Source: Candidatus Competibacteraceae bacterium
GTDB lineage: Bacteria; Pseudomonadota; Gammaproteobacteria; Competibacterales; Competibacteraceae
Length of the DNA: 64,000 nt
Assembly: GCA_016699715.1 (NCBI GenBank)
Contig: CP065007.1
Span: 3,111,001 to 3,175,000, forward strand
Direction of reading: 5' to 3'
The first letter of the stretch is position 1. Each line of letters opens with the position of its first letter. Positions 56,764-64,000 of the stretch are shown here, piece after piece. Position numbers and translations under genes: made by a program. Below the pieces are notes generated by a model. It saw only the letters and a program-made list of their open reading frames with translations. It was not told where the DNA came from and ran no database searches.

Positions 56764-57216
56764 CTACTCCATCGTGACTGTAATGCCGGTCACGTTGCCG
56801 AGATTGAGATCCAATCCCTTGGTTCGCGAGCGAAGGTTCATAATCACCCCGTTTTCGTTCTGCAAGCGCAGGCCACCCACGCCACCGCCCAAGGCGACGC
56901 TCGCTTCGAACTTGGTGAAGGTGCCGGGGAATTGGGCAGTCTTCCGCAGATCGTACACTTCACCGACGGCGCTCATCTTCGAAACACCCACGTTGAGGCC
57001 GGCGCTCAGGCCCTTGAGCTTGAACGGATATTTCTTGCCGTGGAACGTCAGCGTCCCGCTGCCGGTGCTACCGCCCAGAATTAATCCGAATTGTTTCTCT
57101 TCAATCGAGACCTTGCCGACCGGCTGTTTCACATCCGCCGCCAACGCCAGACTACCCACCAAGAGCGTCGTGGCCAGCAGGGTGTGACCGGTTATTTTGC
57201 AAATATTCTTCATCAT
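56764..57216 (-). CDS. Secreted beta-rich protein, paralogue A
   Basis: A 150-residue protein with signal peptide (ITGHTLLATTLLVGSLALAAD). The mature part is glycine-rich and beta-like: GSTGSGTLTFHGKKYPFKLKG, SKMSAVGEVYDLRKTAQFPG, LQNENGVIMNLRSRTKGLDL. It shares this layout with the next gene (see 57354-57833) and distantly resembles DUF1134/EipA-like proteins. GAGGAG lies 7 nt before the ATG. Function unknown. Confidence 0.75.
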   Translation of the reverse strand: MMKNICKITGHTLLATTLLVGSLALAADVKQPVGKVSIEEKQFGLILGGSTGSGTLTFHGKKYPFKLKGLSAGLNVGVSKMSAVGEVYDLRKTAQFPGTFTKFEASVALGGGVGGLRLQNENGVIMNLRSRTKGLDLNLGNVTGITVTME

Positions 57217-57281
57217 CAGATTTCTCCTCGGGTTAGAAACAGCGTGCTGCTTGGTTATCCATGCGCCCCTAATGCAAGGGG

Positions 57282-57389
57282 GTCAGTTGCTCAGCTTGAT
57301 CTCAACTTCACTACGCCCAACCAGCTTTTGTTGACTGTTTCCTGCCATAAGCGTCAGTTGCTCAGCTTGATCTCAACTTCACTACGCCC
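57282..57389. repeat. 37-bp direct repeat: duplicated 3' end of paralogue B
   Basis: The same 37 bases occur at 57282-57318 and 57353-57389, 71 nt apart. The second copy is the last part of the gene 57354-57833 including its stop. The first is outside any gene and encodes the same C-terminal residues (GRSEVEIKLSN), so it is a leftover of a partial tandem duplication. Confidence 0.85.
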
Positions 57390-57833
57390 CAGCGAGAGTA
57401 CGGCCCCTTCACTGGTGCCGGTCAGATGCATAATCACACCCGTCTCGTTTTGCAGCCACAGATCGGCTTGATTCGACGTATCCAGCCCAGCTTGCCCGGT
57501 TCCCTCGGAGTAGAGGCCCTCGAAGTCCGACAGCTTGTTCAGCTTGTACACCTTGCCTACGGCATTGATCTCGGATGCGCCGCCCGGACCGACGACACTG
57601 CCGATAAGAATGAACGGATAGCTACGCCCCTGGAAGGTCAATGAGCCTTTGCCTCCCGTCATGCCCACCGCAACGGTCTCGGTCATGGTCACAGTGCCGA
57701 CCGGTGTTAAACCGGCAATGTTTTGCGCTGTTGGGGGCGCTTGCATGGTGCCGCACGCGGAAAAGCCAAGAAGGCTGACTGCCACAAGCGCCGAACGTAG
57801 GCGACTGCGTCGACCAAAACAGATATTCATCAT
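57354..57833 (-). CDS. Secreted beta-rich lipoprotein, paralogue B
   Basis: A 159-residue protein starting at 57833 (GAGAG upstream). Signal peptide ends VSLLGFSACG, a lipobox. The mature domain matches paralogue A: GGKGSLTFQGRSYPFILIG, INAVGKVYKLNKLSDFEGLY, LQNETGVIMHLTGTSEGAVLSLG. The shared pattern G-x-G-(T/S)-L-T-F-x-G-(R/K)-x-YPF shows common descent. Function unknown. Confidence 0.75.
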   Translation of the reverse strand: MMNICFGRRSRLRSALVAVSLLGFSACGTMQAPPTAQNIAGLTPVGTVTMTETVAVGMTGGKGSLTFQGRSYPFILIGSVVGPGGASEINAVGKVYKLNKLSDFEGLYSEGTGQAGLDTSNQADLWLQNETGVIMHLTGTSEGAVLSLGRSEVEIKLSN

Positions 57834-58002
57834 CGTTACTCTCAGTGGAAAGGCATTCATATTCGCTGGACCTGCTTCAGCCGTTGGTCAAACAAGATAG
57901 ACTATACTCAACATCGGTCCGGCCTCGTCGATAAATGGGGTTTGAGACTTTTCCTTTCTCCATTCTCACTGAGGAGATAGGTCTAAACACTGAGTACTAC
58001 CA

Positions 58003-58392
58003 TTACCAGCCCCACGGTCCCCACATTCCCCAGTCCATGGTATTCATCTGCGCCGCCGACACCTCTTCCAGAGCAATTTGGCGTTGCAAAGCCAATTTCT
58101 GGTACTCCTGATAATTAGTCTCAGTTCCCGCATACACACACTGGCAATATTGGGCGTCAACATAGACATAACGGATAGCGCCATTTTGCTGTTGCGGTAC
58201 CAGTTTGCGCTGTGGCAGACTCTGCAACTGAGCCAGTTTTGCTGGCGTATCAGCCAGTTTCATCTGAAATCCAGCGGCAGACAGGGTTTGTTCGGTCGTT
58301 TGAGTATTATCTTTCTGCATCGCGGCGCACCCGACCAGCACTACGGTGAACAGTGCTGCGAATAACCAGGAAGGCAAGGCTTTATCTGTCAT
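58003..58392 (-). CDS. Small lipoprotein of unknown function
   Basis: A 129-residue protein with a lipoprotein signal ending FTVVLVGC. The conserved-looking core is LSAAGFQMKLADTPAKLAQL, then RYVYVDAQYCQCVYAGTETN with two cysteines and YQEYQKLALQRQIALEE. It ends in WGMWGPWGW. AAGGAA lies 7 nt before the ATG. Similar proteins occur in pseudomonads and relatives, uncharacterised. Confidence 0.75.
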   Translation of the reverse strand: MTDKALPSWLFAALFTVVLVGCAAMQKDNTQTTEQTLSAAGFQMKLADTPAKLAQLQSLPQRKLVPQQQNGAIRYVYVDAQYCQCVYAGTETNYQEYQKLALQRQIALEEVSAAQMNTMDWGMWGPWGW

Positions 58393-58532
58393 GTGGTTTT
58401 CCTTTTGTTGATTATCGATACTTAAAAATCAACATCCTATTTTAATTCTTGGATGTTCTTCATGCGGGTGACCGTCCAGCCGTCTTTCTCGGCTTCGTGG
58501 CAGATCTCAGTTGGAAAAGGCAAACTGCCCAC

Positions 58533-59309
58533 TCAATGTGCATGCATGGATTCGGCAAGACTGATCAGATTTTGGGGGGCTACATGAATGATGCCGTGGC
58601 GTGGAGCGTCAATATCCGCGATCAGCATGAACGCGATGGAGACCACCAGCGGGAGAATCGGAAGCAATTTGGCTTTCTCTGTAGCGTCTCGTAAACCATA
58701 ACCGACCAATACGTTGCAAAAGATGGCGATCACCGCCATCAGACCCCATGCCTCAGTGGGAATTCGATTCCAAAAGGCCGCCTGGGTGTATCCCTGTGAG
58801 TTCAACACATCGTTCATGCCCGAAACGACCAAGGCGACAATGGGTGTCGGCTGCGCCGCCGCTGGCGCCTGAATTGCGGACCACAGCTCGTTCTGTAATT
58901 GGGCGGTACGGATATTGACCTTCTGTTGAAGTAGTCGATCATAGTGAGTCCTATAAAACAAGACCCGCTGATCGAGGTAGTTCCGTAGCAGTATGCGTAT
59001 TTTTACCGCATCCGCCGCAGACAGTAGGTCGATCCTGACGTATTCGGTGCTGATCGCGTTAGCCTCTGCCTCCTCATAGTTCTTGCGTTGATCATACCGC
59101 TCTATCGCCATCGAAAAACTGAATCCGATAATCAGTCCAAGCAAGGTCAGCGTTGCGGCCAAGATAATATTAAGATCTTCACGTACCTCAGGGTCCAGTT
59201 TGCCTTGCTTTCTGTGCCTGAGAAAGAATCTTCCGATCCATGCCGAAAACCATAGCACGACGAGAGAGAGCGCGAAAACCAGAAAAGGATAGTGAGTAAT
59301 CTCGTCCAT
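58533..59309 (-). CDS. DUF4239-like membrane protein
   Basis: A 258-residue protein with spans near 8-25, 52-72, 185-205 and 215-235 and a helical loop between (RYDQRKNYEEAEANAISTEYVRIDLL). The NLxxxLAATLTLLGLIIGFSFSMA segment and the conserved EANAI(S/G)TEY string mark the bestrophin-like DUF4239 group. Function unknown. It is 11 nt after the next gene upstream and probably cotranscribed. Confidence 0.8.
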   Translation of the reverse strand: MDEITHYPFLVFALSLVVLWFSAWIGRFFLRHRKQGKLDPEVREDLNIILAATLTLLGLIIGFSFSMAIERYDQRKNYEEAEANAISTEYVRIDLLSAADAVKIRILLRNYLDQRVLFYRTHYDRLLQQKVNIRTAQLQNELWSAIQAPAAAQPTPIVALVVSGMNDVLNSQGYTQAAFWNRIPTEAWGLMAVIAIFCNVLVGYGLRDATEKAKLLPILPLVVSIAFMLIADIDAPRHGIIHVAPQNLISLAESMHAH

Positions 59310-59320
59310 GTTTTTAAGTT

Positions 59321-59731
59321 TTATGCTGCCCCATTGCCGCCACGCCCGCGGCGAAGGATGCGGTTCACGAGACCACGCATCACCAAGTAGGGCAATACGG
59401 CAAGAATCACGGCAACCATCAATGCTTCGGACGGATAAATCCAGTGATGCACGATCATTTGGTAGATGACATCGACCACGACAGCTGCGATGAAGACCTT
59501 CCCCACATGTTTCCAGCCTTCTTGCAGGAGATCTCGCCGGTGCGCTGGATCGCTCATGACGACAGCCCAAAAGAACAGCGGCCGACCAGCTCTTGCGTCT
59601 TGTATCCCGGAGCGGATCGCAAAGAAAACGGCGACCAATGGCTGGATAATCAAGCGGAATGATAGTGGTGCGTGTGCGCCACTGGTGATATCGGTCCATA
59701 CGCGCGTGAAGATGGCGACAATCTCGTCCAT
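59321..59731 (-). CDS. Small inner membrane protein
   Basis: A 136-residue protein with three likely spans (RLIIQPLVAVFFAIRSG; VFIAAVVVDVIYQMI; ALMVAVILAVLPYLVMRG) and a basic end. It resembles uncharacterised integral membrane proteins found beside DUF4239 genes. No ribosome site is evident; the ATG at 59731 is the first in frame. Confidence 0.7.
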   Translation of the reverse strand: MDEIVAIFTRVWTDITSGAHAPLSFRLIIQPLVAVFFAIRSGIQDARAGRPLFFWAVVMSDPAHRRDLLQEGWKHVGKVFIAAVVVDVIYQMIVHHWIYPSEALMVAVILAVLPYLVMRGLVNRILRRGRGGNGAA

Positions 59732-59919
59732 AGCGTTAGCGTTTTGTTAGCGTTTTCTGGCTTGGCTGTAATAAATGGTTTTTTTGGATCGTTCGTCCGT
59801 CAATTGACTCGCTTGTCGCTTCAGCATGTTTGCACTCTCAGGTTGATATTTTTGCTGCTGAACCCGTAAGAGTGTCGATTCTTGCAAGTCGCTCAGGATC
59901 GAATCGCCAACTGCTCGAA

Positions 59920-60105
59920 TTACCGCTTGGACCCTTTACTCTCATCATCAAGAAATGGTATCCCAGCATCTTGGTTAAAGCGTTTGGCTCGCTGTTTTCC
60001 AGTGAACACATAGATGACAATCCCCAAAAAACCTATCGCCAAGATGAGCATATAAAGCAGGCCAGTCCCTTCCAGGTTCTTTAGTACATCGAATAAATCC
60101 TGCAT
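59920..60105 (-). CDS. CcoQ/FixQ-like single-span protein
   Basis: A 61-residue protein with one membrane span (GLLYMLILAIGFLGIVIYVF) and a tail KQRAKRFNQDAGIPFLDDE, the pattern of CcoQ, the small subunit of cbb3 oxidase (xRFxxAxxxPFxDD). No other oxidase gene is near, so it is an orphan or a look-alike. AGAGGA lies 8 nt before the ATG, supporting translation. Confidence 0.65.
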   Translation of the reverse strand: MQDLFDVLKNLEGTGLLYMLILAIGFLGIVIYVFTGKQRAKRFNQDAGIPFLDDESKGSKR

Positions 60106-60172
60106 GAGCCTATTCCTCTTGCATTAATCTGTTCCAATGTTGAATCAAACGGGATCGAGCAGGGCTTGATTC

Positions 60173-60775
60173 TTAGATCGTGAATGCGTGGAATCCCGTG
60201 AGGGCAAACTGAACTCCCATGGAAAGGACAATTAATCCCATCAGGCGTGTCATTGTGTCCCGAATGAATCCGCCACCGTCTTGTTTGCCGGAGAAACGAG
60301 CGAAGAGCAACATAACGAGCCATGTAGCCATGACCGCCACGGCGATGGCTACCAGGGCTGTGACCGGCGGTTTCAATTGTGTGTGGGCGGCCGAGAGGGT
60401 GATCACTCCGGTGATGGTCCCTGGGCTGGCGGCGAAAAGGATCAAAGGCGTGAGCGATGGCTCCGAGTTCGCATGCGCAACAGTTGAGGTCGATGCGGCC
60501 GACTGACTGCTGAGCATGGAGAATCCCATCCAAGCCAGCACACCGCCGCCCGCCACCATGAAGGCGTCCAGAGATACGCCGAACAAATGCAACAACTGGG
60601 TCCCCACGAGGGCGGTACCCACCAGAATTACCAGTATGGCCAGCCCCGCCTTCGTGGCGTCGATCAACTGCCCGCCAAGAGAACGCCCCGCCTCCGCTTG
60701 CACGAATATCATCGCACAGATCGCGGGGTTCACCAGGGACAGCACCGTCACGATGGCCTGAAGTTGTTCTTTCAA
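60173..60775 (-). CDS. MarC-family membrane protein
   Basis: A 200-residue UPF0056/MarC protein with six spans: VTVLSLVNPAICAMIF, the LAILVILVGTALVG span, FMVAGGGVLAWMGFSML, PLILFAASPGTITGVITLS, and RLMGLIVLSMGVQFALTGFHAF. It starts at a TTG (60775) with GAGGA about 9 nt upstream; no ATG or GTG would keep the first span. Function of MarC proteins is unproven despite the name. Confidence 0.88.
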   Translation of the reverse strand: MKEQLQAIVTVLSLVNPAICAMIFVQAEAGRSLGGQLIDATKAGLAILVILVGTALVGTQLLHLFGVSLDAFMVAGGGVLAWMGFSMLSSQSAASTSTVAHANSEPSLTPLILFAASPGTITGVITLSAAHTQLKPPVTALVAIAVAVMATWLVMLLFARFSGKQDGGGFIRDTMTRLMGLIVLSMGVQFALTGFHAFTI

Positions 60776-60875
60776 CTGTATTTATCCTCGTGTTGGAAGA
60801 TTGAGGCCAAGTTGCGCGGTCCTCACCCTCCGCCCCATTCTTGCGTGGCAAGACAGCGGGGCTTACCGATCAGGG

Positions 60876-61342
60876 TCAACCGTGCATGGGGGCTCGCGGG
60901 AGATGCTCGATGTTGTACTGGTGATCAGCACCGCTGGTTTCGGCGCGATCTTTCACACCGTTCCGGACCAGATGCGGGCTTCGGCCCGTGAAGCAGCGAT
61001 AGATAAACTCGATTCCGGCCGACAGCAGAATCATACCCACCAAGATCCACGGATGGTTGCGGGTCGCTGGATTTTCGTCTACCTCGACACACAGCACGAT
61101 CAGGGCGATGGCCGTACTCAGTGCCGCCAGTCCGGATATCCAGGAACGACTCCCGGTATCACGAGCCAGCCGTAGGTTGGCGATATTGACCGCTATGAAG
61201 AGTAGCAGGAAACCGGCGCTGCCCATGGTCGCTATTGCCTCCAGCGGTACCAAGTTGGCGATGACGAGGGCAACGGCCGCCGTAATCAGCGCGCCTTCGA
61301 AATGTTGGCCACGAAACGACTGCTCGAGTTCTGTGGGTAGAA
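60876..61342 (-). pseudogene. C-terminal relic of an APC-family amino acid permease
   Basis: The frame encodes only the last four or five spans of an APC permease: RGQHFEGALITAAVALVIAN, IATMGSAGFLLLFIAVNIAN, LRLARDTGSRSWISGLAALS and HPWILVGMILLSAGIEF. A full permease has about 430-470 residues; all upstream spans are missing. Upstream, the frame reads unrelated sequence to an ATG at 61451 inside the EF-hand gene's end. It is most likely a 5'-truncated pseudogene. Confidence 0.75.
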
Positions 61343-61426
61343 AGGTGGCTTGCAGCGGCTTGATCTCAGTGCCAGCGTGACCGACCGTGCTCGAATGACG
61401 GCGGCTTCCCTGCCGCCAATGTTTGC

Positions 61427-61732
61427 TTAATTGCCGGTTACGCCTTCCCACTCCTCCTTGGTCATGGGAGAGTCGTAGGGCTTATTCTTGTCTTTTTCAT
61501 GGGCCGCGCTGAAAAAACTCTTCATGGAATCCTCGACGGTGGCCGAGTTTCCTTTCGTCACCGCGGCGACCGTGCCCGGATGCGCTTTCGCTTCATCCAT
61601 GCTGACCATGCCGTCCTGGTTGGCATCGACTTCCTCAAAAGGAGGAAAGCTCTCATTGTTCCATTGCGCCATGGCAATACCGGACCCCATCAATAAAGCC
61701 AAGCCACTCGCGGCAATAAAAGACTTCTTCAT
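61427..61732 (-). CDS. EF-hand secreted protein
   Basis: A 101-residue protein with signal peptide (MKKSFIAASGLALLMGSGIAMA) and one clear EF-hand loop, DANQDGMVSMDEA; a second, degenerate one may lie in the KDKNKPYDSPMTKEEWE segment. It would bind calcium in the periplasm. AGGAGA lies 6 nt before the ATG. Confidence 0.85.
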   Translation of the reverse strand: MKKSFIAASGLALLMGSGIAMAQWNNESFPPFEEVDANQDGMVSMDEAKAHPGTVAAVTKGNSATVEDSMKSFFSAAHEKDKNKPYDSPMTKEEWEGVTGN

Positions 61733-61897
61733 ATTGTCTCTCCTAAGTAAATGTTGCCATCTTAAAAACCACGTCGGCCTGTTTCACCAAGCGTTTTGAC
61801 AGGCTGAACGATTTTGCTAGCAATGCTACTATAGCATCTCTCCCTTTAAAAAAAGAGGGCTCCGCGGTTCAAGCACTGTTGGGAAACGGCAGGTATA

Positions 61898-62152
61898 CTA
61901 GCGGTAAAACGCCCGACGGTATGACCGGCGCGCGACACCAGCGTAGGACGGCGGGGGCAGCGGCATGCCAATGATATCGATGAACAGCGAGACCGATCCG
62001 CCCTTGGCGGGCATCTCACCCTCCAGCACTCGCACGTTGTAGCTCAGCTCGTCGCCTTTCAGTACCGGGTCACGCAGTTCTATTACTGCATCGTTAACCT
62101 TATTTTCATGGATGACCGACAGGGTGGCGTTGGACGGATCGGACAGGGATAT
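61898..62152 (-). pseudogene. Truncated gene relic, C-terminal 84 codons
   Basis: A minus-strand frame bounded by TGA at 62153-62155 and TAG at 61898-61900, with no usable start codon. It reads ATLSVIHENKVNDAVIELRD, PVLKGDELSYNVRVLEGEMP and SVSLFIDIIGMPLPPPSYAG with a basic end. This looks like the C-terminal half of a secreted protein family seen in other gammaproteobacteria whose N-terminal part with signal peptide is missing. Confidence 0.6.
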
Positions 62153-62167
62153 TCAGCATTCACGGCG

Positions 62168-63127
62168 TCATCCCACCACCCGCACCGGCGCACCACTCAA
62201 AAATCCGGCGATATTCTCCGCCAGTTGCCCGACCAGCCGCTGGCGCGATTCGCGGCTACCCCAGGCGCAGTGCGGAGTGACGATTAGATTGGGGATATCG
62301 GGTGCCAGCAATGGGTTGCCCGCCACGGGTGGCTCCAGACTCAGTACGTCCACGCCGGCCCCACCCAACGCACCCTGGCGCAAGGCATCGGCCAGTAGCG
62401 CCTCGTCCACCAAGCCGCCACGCGCGGTATTGATCAGGATCGCGTCGCGGCGCATCAGCGCCAGTTCCCAGGCACCGATCAGGCCCCGGGTTTCCGGCGT
62501 CAGCGGACAATGCAGGCTGAGCACGTCCACCTGCGGCAGCAGCAGCGGCAGCGGCACTCGCCCCTCCTGCTCCTCCTCCACCACGCCGGGGCGTTGGGCA
62601 ATCAGCACCCGCATGCCGAACGCCTCGGCCACCCGGGCCACGCCCCGGCCCAGCTCGCCATGGCCGACGATGCCCAACGTCTTGCCAGCCAGCTCGCGGA
62701 TTGGAAAATCCAGCAGACAAAACTGGTTGGCTTGCCGCCAGCGACCGTCGCGCACCGCCCGCCGGTAGTCGGACAGCCGGGTGACCAACGTCAGCAGCAG
62801 CGCGAATACATGCTGCACCACCGCCGCGGTGCCATAACCACGACAGTTGCAGACCGTTACGCCCCGTGACGTCGCCGCCGCCAGATCGACGTTGTTCAGG
62901 CCGGTGGCGGCGATGCAGATCAGCCGCAGTCGGGGAGCATGGCGCAGCGCGGCCGCGTCCAGCATCACCTTGTTGCTGATGATCACTTCAGCTTCGGCGA
63001 TGCGCGTGGCGACCTGATCGGGCACGGTGGCGGGGTAATAGCGCAGATCCGGCAGGATGCGGTCGATGCCGTTAAAATCGAGATCGCCGCAATCGAGCGA
63101 ATCCCGGTCGAGAAAGACACCCAGCAT
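62168..63127 (-). CDS. D-2-hydroxyacid dehydrogenase (hydroxypyruvate reductase-like)
   Basis: A 319-residue NAD-dependent enzyme. The dinucleotide motif is TLGIVGHGELGRGVARVAEAFGM, the substrate motif CIAATGLNNVDLAAA, then HCPLTPETRGLIGAWELALM, NTARGGLVDEALLADAL (catalytic arginine region) and VTPHCAWGSRESRQRL with the catalytic histidine. This is close to glycerate dehydrogenase/HprA. The ATG at 63127 fits the family; one at 63160 would add 11 residues. It is divergent from hemH. Confidence 0.92.
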   Translation of the reverse strand: MLGVFLDRDSLDCGDLDFNGIDRILPDLRYYPATVPDQVATRIAEAEVIISNKVMLDAAALRHAPRLRLICIAATGLNNVDLAAATSRGVTVCNCRGYGTAAVVQHVFALLLTLVTRLSDYRRAVRDGRWRQANQFCLLDFPIRELAGKTLGIVGHGELGRGVARVAEAFGMRVLIAQRPGVVEEEQEGRVPLPLLLPQVDVLSLHCPLTPETRGLIGAWELALMRRDAILINTARGGLVDEALLADALRQGALGGAGVDVLSLEPPVAGNPLLAPDIPNLIVTPHCAWGSRESRQRLVGQLAENIAGFLSGAPVRVVG

Positions 63128-63187
63128 GGCGATGAACCCCTTGAGGACGATTCGTTTCATTATAAGACACCGAGGCATGACCGCATC

Positions 63188-64000
63188 ATGATGCAAGCGA
63201 CCCTCACCTGCTTCTCCCACGATCAGCCCACCCGCACCGGTGTACTGCTGGCCAATCTCGGCACCCCCGACGCCCCCACTCCCGCCGCCCTGCGTCGTTA
63301 TCTGGCCGAGTTCCTCTGGGACCCGCGGGTGGTGGAATTGCCCCGGCCGTTGTGGTGGCTGATCCTGCACGGCATTATCCTGCGCATCCGTCCGGCCCGG
63401 TCCGCCCGTAAGTACCAGACCATCTGGACCGAGGACGGCTCGCCACTGCTGGCGATCAGCCGCCGGCAGGCGATGGCGGTGGCGGCGGCGCTGCGCCAAC
63501 AGTGCCTGGGTCCGGTACAGGTGGCGTTGGGAATGCGCTACGGCAATCCCTCCATCGCCTCGGCGCTGGCCGACCTGCGGGACGCCGGCGCGCGCCGGCT
63601 GCTGGTGCTGCCGCTGTACCCGCAATACTCCGCCACCACGGTCGCCTCGACCTTCGACGCGGTTGCCGCCGAACTGCGACGCTGGCGCTGGCTACCGGAC
63701 CTGCGGCTGATCACCCACTATCACGACGATCCCGCTTATCTGGAGGCGCTGGCCACCAGCATCCGCGCCGCCCGCGCCGAACAGTCCGGCGAACGGCTGC
63801 TGTTCTCCTTCCACGGCCTGCCCAAACGCAACCTGCTGGCTGGCGATCCCTACCACTGCGAGTGTCACAAAACCGCCCGGCTGGTCGCCGAACGGCTGGG
63901 CTTGCAAAAGGATCAGTGGGCGGTGGCGTTTCAGTCGCGCTTTGGCCGCGCCGAATGGCTGCAACCCTACACCAGCGAGCTGCTGGCCGCTTGGGCGCGG
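63188..64000 (+). CDS. hemH: Ferrochelatase (C-terminus cut by window edge)
   Basis: Inserts iron into protoporphyrin IX, the last step of heme synthesis. 271 codons are visible and the frame is open at the edge. Marks are TGVLLANLGTPDAPTPAALRRYLAEFL, VALGMRYGNPSIASAL, LVLPLYPQYSATTVASTFDAV and the catalytic histidine in LLFSFHGLPKRN, followed by DPYHCECHKTARLVAERLG and AFQSRFGRAEWLQPYT. Start at the first of two adjacent ATGs. Confidence 0.96.
   Translation, partial: MMQATLTCFSHDQPTRTGVLLANLGTPDAPTPAALRRYLAEFLWDPRVVELPRPLWWLILHGIILRIRPARSARKYQTIWTEDGSPLLAISRRQAMAVAAALRQQCLGPVQVALGMRYGNPSIASALADLRDAGARRLLVLPLYPQYSATTVASTFDAVAAELRRWRWLPDLRLITHYHDDPAYLEALATSIRAARAEQSGERLLFSFHGLPKRNLLAGDPYHCECHKTARLVAERLGLQKDQWAVAFQSRFGRAEWLQPYTSELLAAWAR

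Noticed and set aside
61835..61870. Third copy of the dispersed palindromic repeat
   Set aside because: CTCCCTTTAAAAAAAGAGGG and the bases after it resemble the element's centre, but both conserved ends are missing, so it may be an unrelated hairpin.

Overview
This 64 kb window is a GC-rich, densely packed bacterial chromosome segment. It is most likely from a gammaproteobacterium: dusB and fis overlap as an operon, groES-groEL lies beside cutA-dsbD-aroQ-accB-accC-prmA, and the Fe-S regulator is of the SUF type seen in that class. The genus cannot be fixed from sequence alone. Both ends cut through genes: a family-4 glycosyltransferase on the left and ferrochelatase on the right.

Left part (1-6.8 kb, minus strand): glycosyltransferase, YdjM-like membrane protein, DUF2333 protein, valS and a secreted two-repeat protein. 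valS carries an in-frame palindromic repeat of about 60 nt; a second copy of this repeat lies between genes at 56.7 kb.

7.0-19.1 kb: the most notable region. A minus-strand operon with mostly 4-nt start/stop overlaps encodes an acyl carrier protein, NodB deacetylase, LpxL-type acyltransferase, YdcF protein, HotDog dehydratase, LolA-like carrier, MMPL exporter, ketosynthase, chain-length-factor-like protein, ketoreductase, family-2 glycosyltransferase and a lipoprotein. Divergent from it are a chorismatase of the FkbO/Hyg5/XanB2 family and a UbiE-like methyltransferase. Together this reads as a xanthomonadin-type aryl polyene pathway: hydroxybenzoate made from chorismate, extended by a dedicated type II fatty-acid-like system, then exported and attached to a lipid or glycan. 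No ammonia lyase or aryl-ACP ligase is present in the window.

19.1-27.1 kb: groEL-groES (minus) under a sigma70-like promoter with a perfect CIRCE operator, then plus-strand cutA, dsbD, aroQ, accB, accC and prmA. 27.3-34.8 kb (minus): a MoxR-DUF58-DUF4381-BatA-BatB/C-BatD operon in which the VWA protein BatB and the TPR protein BatC are fused. 34.8-35.65 kb is a gene-poor gap with a decayed IS3-type transposase OrfA.

35.65-49 kb (mostly plus): dusB-fis, a HAD phosphatase, DAHP synthase, the SUF Fe-S cluster operon (Rrf2 regulator-sufB-sufC-sufD-sufS-sufU-sufT) interrupted by an AT-richer Uma2-family gene between sufB and sufC, a DMT exporter on the minus strand, and serC-serA.

49-64 kb: mixed, more accessory content: coiled-coil protein, NUDIX hydrolase, VWA/CoxE-like protein, DUF4124 protein, Na+/H+ antiporter, chagasin-like inhibitor lipoprotein, DEAD-box helicase translationally coupled to an RRM protein, two tandem paralogous secreted proteins with a duplicated gene end, several small membrane proteins (including a CcoQ-like one and a MarC protein starting at TTG), an EF-hand protein, two gene relics, a D-2-hydroxyacid dehydrogenase and hemH.
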